Shown: positions 9,422-18,331, numbered from the stretch's first letter. The stretch is 64,000 bases of DNA from Pseudomonadota bacterium (GCA_023451375.1 JAEXZS010000064.1:1-64000); one strand, 5' to 3'. Numbers and translations are program-made. The notes: a model not told the origin generated them from the sequence alone.

Positions 9422-9437
9422 GATACATGGCGTTACA
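9422..9437 (+). promoter_or_regulatory. direct repeat GATACA-N4-GTTACA upstream of the RcnB-like gene
   Basis: GATACA at 9422-9427 and GTTACA at 9432-9437, 10-bp period, about 90 bases before the start of the RcnB-like gene. Nearly identical to the sites at 5143 and 10532. Confidence 0.58.
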
Positions 9438-9528
9438 GATCGCCGCCGCGTTCGTACGTTTCCGAGGCACACTCCGGATCGGGCTGAAGGACGGGCCGAA
9501 TGGATCGGCCGAACGAACGGAGACGAAG

Positions 9529-10017
9529 ATGAAACTCAGATACGCCCTGTCGGTCGCCATCGCAGCCGCAACCCTTGCGACCACCGCCGTCGCCCAGGAT
9601 GGAAATCCGCCCGGAGGACGGGGCGGTCGCGGAACCAACTGGGAAAACCCTCCCGGCGCCAAGGGCGGTCCCGCCTCGCATCCGCCTCGCCCGCCGTCGG
9701 TCATCATCGTGGACCGCGGCCGGCCTGGCTGGTGGCGGTCCCAAACCGACTTTGTCGGCTATCGGGGTCCCAGACCCGGCTACGCCTACGCGCCCGGTCA
9801 CGGCTACTATCCGATCGTCTACCGCCCCCCGGGCGGCGTCTGGGTCGTGGGCGCCCACTACCCGCCGACCCTCAGGCGCTACGTCGTCGTCACGCCGGCC
9901 CGCTATGGCCTGCCGCCGGCTCCGCCCGGCCATGGCTGGTATTACGCCGACACCAGTTTCGTGCTCGTCACCCACTCGACCGGGTTGGTGACGCGAACGG
10001 TGGCGGGCGGGTGGTGA
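9529..10017 (+). CDS. RcnB-like periplasmic protein (Ni/Co homeostasis family)
   Basis: Small exported protein of 162 residues. The signal peptide (1 to about 22, ending AVAQ) is followed by a Gly/Pro-rich linker with TNWENPPG, then a C-terminal region ending in YGLPPAPPGHGWYYADTSF, the hallmark of the RcnB family. E. coli RcnB is a periplasmic modulator of nickel and cobalt efflux; in alphaproteobacteria such proteins are often envelope-stress or metal induced with unknown mechanism. The start is the ATG at 9529 because it begins the signal peptide and has a GGAGACGAAG leader. The stop overlaps the next gene (GTGA), so they are probably translated together. Close paralogues are at 28788-29231 (C-terminal half) and 10641-11045 (N-terminal half). 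Confidence 0.82.
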   Translation: MKLRYALSVAIAAATLATTAVAQDGNPPGGRGGRGTNWENPPGAKGGPASHPPRPPSVIIVDRGRPGWWRSQTDFVGYRGPRPGYAYAPGHGYYPIVYRPPGGVWVVGAHYPPTLRRYVVVTPARYGLPPAPPGHGWYYADTSFVLVTHSTGLVTRTVAGGW

Positions 10018-10244
10018 GGCCGGTGCGCGCATCCTCCCTCTCCACCCTAAGGCGGCGCATCTGGGCGTCGCCCGAACTCGTCTGCGTGATCCTGATCGTC
10101 ATCTATATTTCGCTGATCTTCATCATCCCGCCCGCCGTCAACGTCTATTTCGACGCCGCTGATCGACGGGCGGCCGATCAACGGGTGGCCGGAGCCGGGA
10201 TCCAGTCGAACCCCGATCCCCAGTATCGGCTAGAGCGCCGGTGA
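10014..10244 (+). CDS. small single-pass membrane protein coupled to the RcnB-like gene
   Basis: A 76-residue protein with one hydrophobic segment (about residues 20-42, LVCVILIVIYISLIFIIPPA) followed by a polar tail containing VYFDAADR and ending NPDPQYRLERR. The start codon is GTG overlapping the TGA of the RcnB-like gene, which indicates translational coupling. The next in-frame start, a GTG at 10023, is also possible. Its paralogue at 29228-29458 has the same layout, membrane segment (LLIFIVPPAADAYFDAQDR) and tail (DPDPEYRWRS), again coupled to an RcnB-like gene. The conservation of the pair shows that the gene is real. Function unknown; a membrane partner of the RcnB-like protein is an inference. 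Confidence 0.72.
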   Translation: MRPVRASSLSTLRRRIWASPELVCVILIVIYISLIFIIPPAVNVYFDAADRRAADQRVAGAGIQSNPDPQYRLERR

Positions 10245-10289
10245 CCCACGCGACGCGAACGCCCCGGGGCCAAGGCGGCGCCCGAGCCC

Positions 10290-10405
10290 TCAGAGGGCGT
10301 AGCCTAGGCGCGCGCCGAGTTCGCGTGGCCGCGTCATGTCGTAGCGGCGGCCGCCGACGAGCGAGAGAAGATTAAGTTCGTCGGTCCGATACGCCTCGTC
10401 CCCGG
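10290..10405 (-). pseudogene. C-terminal remnant of a TonB-dependent receptor
   Basis: The minus strand encodes the last 36 or so residues of a TonB receptor barrel: LNLLSLVGGRRYDMTRPREL then GARLGYAL. This matches, at protein and DNA level, the end of the intact receptor at 29513 (LNLLALVGILRYDMGRPREI, then GARLRYAF). Homology ends near 10405, where unrelated GC-rich sequence begins. As at the intact copy, the remnant lies convergent to and just after the small membrane protein gene, so it marks a duplicated segment that lost the receptor. Confidence 0.75.
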
Positions 10406-10531
10406 CCGCTCTGCCGGGCGCCCTTGAACGACGCCGCCCGGGGCGGCGAAGTTCGGCGAACCGCCCAGATGGAAGGTCGCCTATGCCGAGCCGGCGATCA
10501 CGCGTCCGCCCCGAACCCTTCGGGCGGGACC

Positions 10532-10547
10532 GATACACGCCGTTACA
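10532..10547 (+). promoter_or_regulatory. direct repeat GATACA-N4-GTTACA upstream of the short RcnB-like gene
   Basis: GATACA at 10532-10537 and GTTACA at 10542-10547, about 95 bases before the start codon, the same distance as at 9422. Confidence 0.58.
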
Positions 10548-10614
10548 GGTCGGCCGCTCATCACCACCAAACCCGGGGCAGACTTGGGATCGGGCTGAGA
10601 TCACGAGCCGATTG

Positions 10615-10660
10615 CATCGGCCGAACTATCGGAGACGAAGATGAAACTCAGATACGCCCT
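10615..10660 (+). repeat. second copy of the leader and signal-peptide start of the RcnB-like gene
   Basis: This stretch is nearly identical to 9503-9547: both contain a CATCGGCC or GATCGGCC block, the leader GGAGACGAAG and the first codons of MKLRYAL. With the matching upstream direct repeat at the same distance, it shows a tandem duplication that included promoter, ribosome binding site and signal peptide. Confidence 0.7.
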
Positions 10661-11045
10661 AACGGCGATCCTCGGGGCCGCAGTGTGTGTGACCCCCGCC
10701 GTCGCTCAGGACAACAATCCTCCCGGCTGGTCTGGCGGTCCGGGCACGAACTGGGAAAATCCGCCAGGAACAAAAGGCGGCCCCGGCGCCTCGCCTGACC
10801 GGATCTATCGCTGGAACGGCCAACGGTATGTGTTCGTGGCTCGGCCGGCCGGCTACTACTATTCGCCTGCCTACGGCTACTACCATCCGGTCTACGGCTG
10901 GTGGAACCAAACGGGTCCGTGCTGGCACGATCCAGACTGGAACCCGCCGGGTCCAAGGGGCGGTCCGGGAACCAACTGGGAGAATCCGCCAGGGCTGGTC
11001 GGCGGTCCGGGCGCGAGCCCAGACCGGTTCGGGCGGTGTCACTAG
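10641..11045 (+). CDS. short exported RcnB-related protein with internal NWENPPG repeats
   Basis: A 134-residue exported protein. The signal peptide (1 to about 22, AVAQ) is nearly the same as in the gene at 9529. The mature part has a repeat unit GGPGTNWENPPG followed by GGPGASPDR at about residues 31-55 and again at about 107-131, flanking an aromatic central segment (YYYSPAYGYYHPVYGWW). The central piece resembles the RcnB-type motif but the usual terminal PGHGWYYAD segment is missing; the protein ends with RFGRCH. Two Cys residues in the mature part could form a disulfide. It arose by duplication of the neighbouring RcnB-like gene and has its own promoter-type direct repeat. Function unknown; metal or envelope-stress response is inferred from context. 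Confidence 0.75.
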   Translation: MKLRYALTAILGAAVCVTPAVAQDNNPPGWSGGPGTNWENPPGTKGGPGASPDRIYRWNGQRYVFVARPAGYYYSPAYGYYHPVYGWWNQTGPCWHDPDWNPPGPRGGPGTNWENPPGLVGGPGASPDRFGRCH

Positions 11046-11134
11046 CCTGGAAATGTGACGCTGAGGATCTGCGCTCGGCGTTGGCCAGCATAGAACCGCA
11101 TCCGGCGCCGACTGGCCGCCGGCGTCTGACGTGA

Positions 11135-11163
11135 GGCGTGAGGGCGGCGATCGCCCTCACGCC
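11135..11163. terminator. bidirectional hairpin between convergent genes
   Basis: Perfect inverted repeat with 12-bp arms (11135-11146 GGCGTGAGGGCG and 11152-11163) around a 5-base loop, between the short RcnB-like gene (+) and the M16 protease (-). Confidence 0.65.
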
Positions 11164-11206
11164 CTGCCGCCATCAAGGCGCCGAAGGAAAGACAGCCGAC
11201 CTGAAC

Positions 11207-13978
11207 CTACCGGATCCGATGTCCCTCGACGTCCACAACCTCGACTGCGCCCAGTCCAAGCGCCCGGACGTCGGCTTCAATCTCGCCGAGGTCGCCCACC
11301 ACGATCCAGGTTAGCGTCGAGGGATCGTAGAGCCTTGCGGCGGCAGACTCGATCTGGCTCGGCGTCAGGGCCTGAATGCGCGGCACATAGGCGTTCCAAT
11401 AATCGTCGGGGAGATTGTGCTCGTAGGCCGTCCGATACAGACCCAGGACGCCGCCGCTGCCCTGAAGGCGGGCCGGCATCCCCAACAGCATGTCGTTGCG
11501 CGCTTCAAGGATCTCCTGTCCCGTGGGTCGACGGGTGGTGCCGAGTTCGCGGATTTCCCGATCGATCTCCCGCATCGCCTCAGCTGTCTTGTCGGTCTGC
11601 ACCGCCGCGCCGACGCTGACGCGACCGAGAAACCGGCCCGCATCGAGCTCGGACCGCGCGCCATAGGACCAGCCCTTGTCCTCTCGAAGGTTCATGTTCA
11701 GGCGCGACGTGAACGAACCGCCGACCAGCGTATTGACCAGATCGAACACTTCGTAATCGGGATCGCTTCGAAGCGGCCCGGCCTGGCCGGCCAGGACCAG
11801 ACTGGATTCGGCGCCGGGTTGATCGATCAGCACGACCCGAACGCCCGCGCGGGGCTGAACCGCCGGCAACGGGGGCTTCACCGGAGCGGGGCCGGCGGGC
11901 GCGCGCCAGTCGGACAGACGGGCCTCCAGCAGGGGCGTGATCTCCTCCATAGTGGTGTCTCCCACGATGAACAGGGTCGCCAGGTCCGGCCGGATCCATT
12001 GGTCATAGAAGCGGCGGAAGTCATCCGTGGTCAGCCGGGACGCGATCTCGGGCGTGAACTGCTGGGCGTACGGATGATCCGCTCCGTAATTCAGCGCCGG
12101 CGAGACCATTCCGACCTTGCCTGCCGGCGAGCGCTTGTTGTCCTCATAACTCGCCGCATAGATCGCGCGCAGCCGGTCCCATTCGGCTTCCGGGAAGGTC
12201 GGGTTCTTCAGGATGTCCGCATACAGGTCCAGCGAATCCTCCAACTTGAGCTTGAGGGCGCCGAGACCGAAACGCGAGTACTCGCTGTTCGTCTGCCAGC
12301 CGATCGAGGCGCCCAGCGCCTGCCGGCGCGCCGCGATCTCCAGTTCGCTGAGACTGGTGGTGCCCGTGGTCGCCAGGGCCATGGCCGTCGACAGGCCCAC
12401 CGACGCCGGGTCGCGGTCCGGCAGCGACCCGATATCGAAGATCATGGACAGATCCACCGTGGGAACATCGTGACGTTCGGCCAGGGCGATCCTAAGGCCG
12501 TTCGACAGGGTCGCATGCTGCAGGGGCGGCAAGGCGAAGGCGGCTGGAGCGCCGACCGCCGGCGGCGTCGTGCGATCCGCACCAGTCGCCGACGCCGTAT
12601 AGGTCGGCTGCGGCGAAACCTCGAGCACATAGACGCCGTCGGACAGCCATTGTCGCGCCGTGTCCCGGACCGCCGCGGGCGAGGCCGCGTAGATCGTCTC
12701 CAGGCGATGCCGATAGAAGTCCGGCGAACCGGCGTAAAGCTCACCCTCGGCCAGGGTGGACGCCTTTGACATGGTGGAGACCATCGCGCGAACCGAGCTC
12801 GAGTAATAGTCGAACTTGATGCGCTCCAGCTCTTCGGCTGAAGGCCCCTCGGCCAGGAAGCCGGCCATTTCCGTATCCAACGCGGCTTCCAAGTCGCTCA
12901 ATTCCACGCCCGGCCGGACGGTCGCCTGGACGACGAACTGGGACCCCAACTCCAGCTTCTGCATGTTGACGCTGACTTCCGACGCGAGTTGAAGCTCGCG
13001 CACCAGTCGCTTCTGCAACCGGCTGGTCGGTCCGCCCGACAGCGCCCTGGCCGCCAGTTCGAGCAGTTGAGCGTCATCGCTGGCCCAGCCGGGCGCGTTC
13101 CACACCTTCATGACGATGGCGTTGGCCACGGCCGCTTCCAGTTCGCCGCGGGATTCGCCGGTCATCTTGGCGATCTGTTCGCGACTACGGGTCAACGGCG
13201 GCCCGCTTGGAATGTCGCCGAAATACTGCTCGACCTTCTCACGCGCCTGTTCGGCCGTGACATCGCCGGACAGCACGAGCACGGCGTTCGAGGGTCCGTA
13301 CCAGCGCTTGAAGAAGGTCTGGACGTCTTCGACGCTGGCCGCGTCGAGGTCCTCCATCGAACCGATGGGGGTCCAGGAATAGGGGTGCCCTTCCGGATAG
13401 GTGGCGGCGGCGACCATTTCCGGCGCTTCGCCCAGCGGGGTGTTGGCGCGCTGGCGCTTCTCGTTCTGCACCACGCGCCGCTGCTCATCCAGCTTGGCCT
13501 CGTCGACGGCGCCCAGCAGATGGCCCATCCGGTCCGACTCCAGCCACAGCACCCGGTCCAGCGCCCCGGTCGGCACGGTCTGGAAATAGTTCGTGCGGTC
13601 ATTGCCCGTGGTGCCGTTCATGCCGGTGGCGCCGACCTCGTTCATGGCGGCGAACCAGTCGGTGTTCGCGTTTTCCGAGCCGTTGAACATCAGATGTTCG
13701 AACAGGTGGGCGAAGCCGCTCCGACCCTCGGTCTCGTTGGCGCTGCCGACGTGGTACCAGATGCCGACCGACACGACCGGGGTCGAGTGGTCCTCATGCA
13801 CGATCAGGGTCAAGCCGTTTGGCATGACGATCTTCTCATGGGAGATTTCCACCACCGGCAAGATCTCCCTCGCCGGAGATTGAGCGATCGTCATAGAGGC
13901 GGCCGGGGCCGACCACCCGACGGACGGCAAGCCGGCCAGGCAGGCGAGAACAAGCGAAAGCGCGGTGGAATTACGCAT
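11207..13978 (-). CDS. periplasmic M16-family zinc metalloprotease, two tandem domains
   Basis: Predicted exported zinc peptidase of 923 residues. A signal peptide (1 to about 23) is followed by an M16 domain with the inverted zinc motif HLFEH (His91, Glu94, His95) and a likely third ligand Glu173 in VVQNEKR, then an inactive second M16 half (about 490-900) as in insulinase and PqqL-type enzymes. Such proteases degrade peptides or unfolded proteins inside a closed chamber. The ATG at 13978 is chosen because it starts the signal peptide; the frame stays open far upstream only as antisense of the receptor gene. It follows an STN TonB receptor on the same strand with about 80 bases between, behind ECF sigma and FecR genes. 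That context recalls FusA/FusC and YddB/PqqL, where a TonB receptor imports an iron protein and the M16 enzyme cuts it. Confidence 0.88.
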   Translation of the reverse strand: MRNSTALSLVLACLAGLPSVGWSAPAASMTIAQSPAREILPVVEISHEKIVMPNGLTLIVHEDHSTPVVSVGIWYHVGSANETEGRSGFAHLFEHLMFNGSENANTDWFAAMNEVGATGMNGTTGNDRTNYFQTVPTGALDRVLWLESDRMGHLLGAVDEAKLDEQRRVVQNEKRQRANTPLGEAPEMVAAATYPEGHPYSWTPIGSMEDLDAASVEDVQTFFKRWYGPSNAVLVLSGDVTAEQAREKVEQYFGDIPSGPPLTRSREQIAKMTGESRGELEAAVANAIVMKVWNAPGWASDDAQLLELAARALSGGPTSRLQKRLVRELQLASEVSVNMQKLELGSQFVVQATVRPGVELSDLEAALDTEMAGFLAEGPSAEELERIKFDYYSSSVRAMVSTMSKASTLAEGELYAGSPDFYRHRLETIYAASPAAVRDTARQWLSDGVYVLEVSPQPTYTASATGADRTTPPAVGAPAAFALPPLQHATLSNGLRIALAERHDVPTVDLSMIFDIGSLPDRDPASVGLSTAMALATTGTTSLSELEIAARRQALGASIGWQTNSEYSRFGLGALKLKLEDSLDLYADILKNPTFPEAEWDRLRAIYAASYEDNKRSPAGKVGMVSPALNYGADHPYAQQFTPEIASRLTTDDFRRFYDQWIRPDLATLFIVGDTTMEEITPLLEARLSDWRAPAGPAPVKPPLPAVQPRAGVRVVLIDQPGAESSLVLAGQAGPLRSDPDYEVFDLVNTLVGGSFTSRLNMNLREDKGWSYGARSELDAGRFLGRVSVGAAVQTDKTAEAMREIDREIRELGTTRRPTGQEILEARNDMLLGMPARLQGSGGVLGLYRTAYEHNLPDDYWNAYVPRIQALTPSQIESAAARLYDPSTLTWIVVGDLGEIEADVRALGLGAVEVVDVEGHRIR

Positions 13979-14013
13979 CGGACTGTATCCTGTCGAAGAG
14001 TTTGAAGAGGGGC

Positions 14014-14037
14014 GGGCGACGCCGGCCGGCGTCGCCC
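14014..14037. terminator. palindrome between TonB receptor and M16 protease genes
   Basis: Perfect palindrome with 12-bp arms and no loop (14014-14025 GGGCGACGCCGG and its complement) between the receptor stop and the protease start. It may be an attenuator that lowers protease expression relative to the receptor, or a full terminator. Confidence 0.45.
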
Positions 14038-14058
14038 GGAATGAAGACCGGACGGCCC

Positions 14059-17000
14059 TCAGAACGCCTTGGTCAGGCTGACGCTGAAGCGTCGCAGGCG
14101 CGGATCGCCGTAGGTGCTGTACCCGGCCTGGGTGTAGGAGGTGATCGCCACCACCGGCGGCGTCTGGTCGAAGACGTTCAGCACGCCGGCGGATATCCGC
14201 GCGCCGTCCAGCAGCCCGCCACGATCTCCAAAGGCGTAGGAGACGTGGATGTCGCTGTAGGTCTGGCTGGGGATCCGCGCCGCGCCCTGCAACTGGATGG
14301 CGCTGTCGATCACCGCAGCGCCGCTGGCCGAGGAGGGATCCTGGGTCGAGAAGACGTTGTAGCTGTCGTAGAACTGGGTGTTCCAGCGGACGCGCCAAGC
14401 GCCCCTCTCCCAGTCGAAGCCGCCGTTGCCCTGCCATTCCAGCGGTCCATCGCGGTTGCCGGAATAGTCGAGCGCAGCCGCCCCGGGCACGAGTTGACGA
14501 ACCGTTTCGGGCTGCCACGTCGCCAGAGCGTAAAAGCGCGCCCTGCCCCAGTCACCGAAATCGCGGTCATAGTCGATCTGGAAATCGACCGCCTCGTATT
14601 CCGAGTGAAGCATGTTGATGGGCGACACGTCCACGGACACGATCCGCCCGGCGTAGCCGGCCGGGTCGTCGGCCGCCGGCGTTTCGCGCACCACCCGTCC
14701 GGGGAACAGGTCCGGATTGGCCAGCAGATACTCCAGGGGAATACCGCCGATCTCGTCGGTCTTTTCGATCCGGGTGTAGTCCGCCGAAAACCGCAGTCCC
14801 TTCAGCGGGGTCAGGATCACGCCTGCGGACAGGCTCTCCGACTCCTCTGGCCGCAGCATCATATTGCCCGACCCGCCGATGGACGTCAGGGAATAGTCCA
14901 CCACCTCCCCGCCCCGGAACGGGTCCGGGATGCCGAGGCCGTAGGGCGCGGTATAGCTCTGATTGCCCAACTGCACGACGTTGGGCGGCAGGAAGCCCGT
15001 GGCGAAGCTAGCGCGAAGCACCACATTCTCGAAGGGGGAATAGCGGGCCGCCAAGGTGTAGTTGGTGCTTTCGAAACGGCTCTCGAGCGTCTCGAAGAGC
15101 GGCAGCGCATCGTCGGGCTCGGCGAGCTGAATGGCGCCGAACGCCGCAGGCGGCGACTTGGTGACATAGGCGTCGTGGCGCACCGCCGCCCTCAGTTCCA
15201 ACTCCCTCAGAAGGGGGACGCCGTTCACGGGCGCGGCCAGCGGCAGGACAAGTTCGCCGTATTCCGACGTGGTGCGCTGCTCACGGCCCGGGAAGACGAG
15301 ATAGATCCAGCCGCGCGTCAGCGTGTCGGCGATGGTGTTGGCCGCCTGATCGATCTCGGTCGCTTCCTGCTGCACCGCCAGCGTCAGAGTCGCCGATCCG
15401 CCGGGAAGCTTGAACAGCGGACCCGAAGCGCGAAGCGAAGGATTGGTGAAGGTCGATCCATAGGGGCCGGCCAGATAGGTCGGCTCCGTGAACAGATACG
15501 CACCGAAATCGACCGGCGACTCCAGCGGATTGAGCACCGGGCGACCGGCGCAGTTGAACGGATCGTTTGTCGCCTGAAGACCACAATAGGTTCCGTACGT
15601 ATCGATCACTGCCTGGTAGAAGACCGATTCATTTGAGGTCCAGGTTTTGTTGACCTCCAGATTCAGCGCCCAGTTTCTAGGAAGGCGGACGATGGCGCCG
15701 ACCGCAAGCGTGTCGGTCGTCGACTGGGACTCATACGGAAAGGCCAGGCCTGGCGACGGAAACGAAACCCGGATCGCCTGCTGGAAGGGGTTGGTCGGCG
15801 CGTCCGCCGCAAGCGTCACCGTCGTCGGGACCTGGTTGGCGCTGTAGCTGGTGCCGCTGTTCTCGAAATGGGAGTAATCGACAAAGCCGTCCAGCCACGT
15901 CGCGAACTCCCGCCTCACGCTGACGTTGAACGACTGCATCTCCGGCGACGTCAGAAGTCCGCGCTGGAGGCCCGACAGCGTGTCTGGGATGTCCAGGTTG
16001 AATTCACCGGCGTTAGCCAGAAGCAGGGCGCCCCCATCGCTGTCGACACCTTCGTAGCCAAGCGGCAGATTGGTGACAGCCGACCCGAGGTTCGCGCCGC
16101 CGTACGTCGGATCCAGCACCAGATTGGCGCCGGTCGCGCTGCGGATGTTCACCCCGTTGCCCAGCGGGGGAAAGCCCGTCCCCGCATAGGGAGAAAAGTT
16201 CTCCCGTCCCAGATCGATGCCGTCCTGAATAAGGTCGATCCGGTCTTCGACCCGCAGCGTGCCCGATCGGCTGATGGAACCGCCGAAGTTCACCGTGGTC
16301 CGGCCGCCTTCCAGGGAGAACCCGCCATTGATATCCAGTCGGCCATTGGGCGCCGCGAAATCGAAGGTGTCGTTGTAGGTCGTGGTCACCTCCAGACCGC
16401 TGTAGTCGCGGCGCAGGATGATGTTGATGACGCCCCCGACGGCGTTCCCGCCGTAGATGCCGCCGGCCGACGCCGGCAGAACCTCGATGCGTTCGATGGA
16501 CCCGACCGGAATGCCGTTAACGTCGGCCTGGCCGGGCGCGAAGTTCTGATTGGCGAGATTGGCGAGGCGACGACCGTTGACCAGGACCAACGTCTGGTCC
16601 GACCCCAGCCCCCGCAGGTCGAAGCTGGAATAGGGACGGCCGTTCCCCGTGCTTTGAGACTGCGAGCCGCCGAACCCGGCGTTCTGAGGCAGCCGGCTTC
16701 GCAGGAATTCCTCGACCGTCGTCGCCTGCGAAGCGGAGATTTCGTCGCGACCGAAGACCACATAGGGCTGGGCGTCGTCTTCGGAGCGTCGCACGTCGAC
16801 GTTCAGGCTGCGCGAGCCCCGCACGAGGATTTCGGAAACCTCGGTGACGTCCGCGGCCAGCACGCCGCCGGAAGGGACCGGCTGGCCCGCCCGGACGATC
16901 AGCAGTCCGGACCGCCCGACCTCGACGACAAGGCCGCTGCCGGCCAACAGCGCCTGTACGGCGGACTGGGCGGTGTAGGCGCCCTTCAGCGCGGGCGCCC

Positions 17001-17211
17001 GCTTGCCGCGCACCGCGCTGCTCTCGAAAGCGACTTCCTGCCGCGTGGCCCGCGCCACCGCACGCAACGCGTCCCCCAGATTTTGCGCCGGAATGTCCAG
17101 CGAATAGGTCTGCGCCTGCGCGAAGGCCGGAACGCCCTGCACGAACAGAGCCAGCGCCGCCGCGGCCGCGCTGGTTTGGAAAAGAGCTCGGCTCTTGTCT
17201 GAACGCCTCAT
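14059..17211 (-). CDS. TonB-dependent receptor with N-terminal STN signalling domain
   Basis: Outer-membrane transducer of 1050 residues in the FecA style. After a signal peptide (to about residue 33, FAQAQ) comes a secretin/TonB short N-terminal domain (about 35-110, YSLDIPAQNLGDALRAVAR ... LLAGSGLVVEV), which contacts the FecR anti-sigma in the periplasm. Then come a TonB-box-like segment (EILVRGSR), the plug (LVLVNGRRLANL, RIEVLPASAGGIYGGNAVGG) and a barrel ending in Phe. The ATG at 17211 has a GGGGG ribosome binding tract; a GTG two codons upstream is less likely. The gene follows sigma and FecR genes and is followed by an M16 protease, so it probably both senses and imports a substrate, possibly a protein or peptide. 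Confidence 0.92.
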   Translation of the reverse strand: MRRSDKSRALFQTSAAAAALALFVQGVPAFAQAQTYSLDIPAQNLGDALRAVARATRQEVAFESSAVRGKRAPALKGAYTAQSAVQALLAGSGLVVEVGRSGLLIVRAGQPVPSGGVLAADVTEVSEILVRGSRSLNVDVRRSEDDAQPYVVFGRDEISASQATTVEEFLRSRLPQNAGFGGSQSQSTGNGRPYSSFDLRGLGSDQTLVLVNGRRLANLANQNFAPGQADVNGIPVGSIERIEVLPASAGGIYGGNAVGGVINIILRRDYSGLEVTTTYNDTFDFAAPNGRLDINGGFSLEGGRTTVNFGGSISRSGTLRVEDRIDLIQDGIDLGRENFSPYAGTGFPPLGNGVNIRSATGANLVLDPTYGGANLGSAVTNLPLGYEGVDSDGGALLLANAGEFNLDIPDTLSGLQRGLLTSPEMQSFNVSVRREFATWLDGFVDYSHFENSGTSYSANQVPTTVTLAADAPTNPFQQAIRVSFPSPGLAFPYESQSTTDTLAVGAIVRLPRNWALNLEVNKTWTSNESVFYQAVIDTYGTYCGLQATNDPFNCAGRPVLNPLESPVDFGAYLFTEPTYLAGPYGSTFTNPSLRASGPLFKLPGGSATLTLAVQQEATEIDQAANTIADTLTRGWIYLVFPGREQRTTSEYGELVLPLAAPVNGVPLLRELELRAAVRHDAYVTKSPPAAFGAIQLAEPDDALPLFETLESRFESTNYTLAARYSPFENVVLRASFATGFLPPNVVQLGNQSYTAPYGLGIPDPFRGGEVVDYSLTSIGGSGNMMLRPEESESLSAGVILTPLKGLRFSADYTRIEKTDEIGGIPLEYLLANPDLFPGRVVRETPAADDPAGYAGRIVSVDVSPINMLHSEYEAVDFQIDYDRDFGDWGRARFYALATWQPETVRQLVPGAAALDYSGNRDGPLEWQGNGGFDWERGAWRVRWNTQFYDSYNVFSTQDPSSASGAAVIDSAIQLQGAARIPSQTYSDIHVSYAFGDRGGLLDGARISAGVLNVFDQTPPVVAITSYTQAGYSTYGDPRLRRFSVSLTKAF

Positions 17212-17299
17212 GATCACACCCCCTTGTCCCCTGGCCCCCGCCAGATGTTAGGTGAGACGGATCAATCTCGACGAGGGACAGCGGATCCGGAAATTTTTC

Positions 17300-18331
17300 T
17301 CATGACGGACGAAGCGTCACGGCGTCGTCGCTTTCCGCGACCCGCAACCTGTTGAATGTCGTCACGGCTTCGAGGAAGGCGTCGATGTCCCCCGCGTCGA
17401 ACACGCCGTTCACCGTGAGCTTCTCGAGCGTCGGATCGGCCAGACGCACCTTGCGTTCCGAGTAACGATTGATCCTTTCCACAGCCGAGGCCAGCGGCTC
17501 GTCCTCAAAGTTCAGCTGGCCGCCCTCCCAACTCAGGCTGCGCGCAGGATCGACGGCGGTCACCCGGGGCGGCGACGACGAGGCATCCAGCGGCGCCACG
17601 AGTTCCCGTCCAGGCTCGAGGCCGGCGTAGGCCGGCGCCGTCCCGCCGCTTGACCGCTTATGGGAGGGGGACGCTTCTGCGAGAACCTTGTCCATGACGG
17701 CCACATGGCCTTCATAAAGCAACACCCTCGCCTCCCGACGAAGCAGTTCGACGCTGAACGAGGTGCCGGTGGCCACCACCACCTTGTCGCCGGCCGTGAC
17801 GGCGAACGGGCGCAAGGGATCGCGCGCCACGTCGAACTTGGCGCGCCCCTGCTGGAGCGTCAGATCGCGTCTTTCCCGGGTCAATCGCACGCGCACCTCG
17901 GTGTCGGCGTCCAGGGAAAGCCGCGAGCCGTCCGCAAGCACCGCGATCTGGCGTTCGCCCACGCCGGTCCGATAGGTCCGTGTCGGCGTGTTCAGAAGGG
18001 AGAACCCCACGATCAGAACGCCGACGCAGGCGGCGGCCGCGACCCACAGGCCGGGGCGCGCAAGGCGATGTCGCCAGCGCCGGCCCTGCGCCCGTTGGAA
18101 CTGCTTCAACGCCCGTTGGCGGAGCCGCAGGACTTCGGGCGCGTCCGCGCTCTGAGCCGCCGCCCGCCACACGCGCAACGCCTCGTCAAACGCCACGGCG
18201 TTCGTCTCGTCGTCGATCCACGCCTCGAAGGCCGCCCGCGACTGGCGATCAAGCTCGCCTTCGGCCAGGCTCACGCACCATTCCGCCGCTTCAAGGTCCC
18301 GCGCGTTCGCTGTTCGTTGAATCCCCATCAT
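17300..18331 (-). CDS. FecR-family anti-sigma factor
   Basis: Inner-membrane regulator of 343 residues. The N-terminal cytoplasmic part (DUF4880-like, AAEWCVSLAEGELDRQSRAAF ... W.R) binds the sigma factor; a transmembrane segment lies near residues 95-112 (LWVAAAACVGVLIVGF); the periplasmic FecR domain follows (GERQIAVLADGSRLSLDADTE, about 120-215) and a C-terminal STN-like DUF4974 region (ERINRYSERKVRLADP). The start ATG at 18331 overlaps the TGA of the sigma gene (ATGA), so the two are translationally coupled; another ATG follows directly and a GTG precedes. It relays occupancy of the STN receptor at 14059-17211 to the sigma factor. Confidence 0.9.
   Translation of the reverse strand: MMGIQRTANARDLEAAEWCVSLAEGELDRQSRAAFEAWIDDETNAVAFDEALRVWRAAAQSADAPEVLRLRQRALKQFQRAQGRRWRHRLARPGLWVAAAACVGVLIVGFSLLNTPTRTYRTGVGERQIAVLADGSRLSLDADTEVRVRLTRERRDLTLQQGRAKFDVARDPLRPFAVTAGDKVVVATGTSFSVELLRREARVLLYEGHVAVMDKVLAEASPSHKRSSGGTAPAYAGLEPGRELVAPLDASSSPPRVTAVDPARSLSWEGGQLNFEDEPLASAVERINRYSERKVRLADPTLEKLTVNGVFDAGDIDAFLEAVTTFNRLRVAESDDAVTLRPS

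Noticed and set aside
9208..9528. N-terminal extension of the RcnB-like gene
   Set aside because: It has no domain, covers the regulatory direct repeat and is followed by a proper signal peptide with a ribosome binding site at 9529.
11417..12769. Long plus-strand open frame opposite the M16 gene
   Set aside because: Typical antisense shadow in high-GC DNA; Arg/Gly-rich with no motif, while the minus frame has a full M16 protein.
13979..14518. Upstream extension of the M16 protease frame
   Set aside because: The extra 180 residues are Arg/Pro-rich, lack any domain and are an alternate frame of the TonB receptor gene; the signal peptide starts at 13978.
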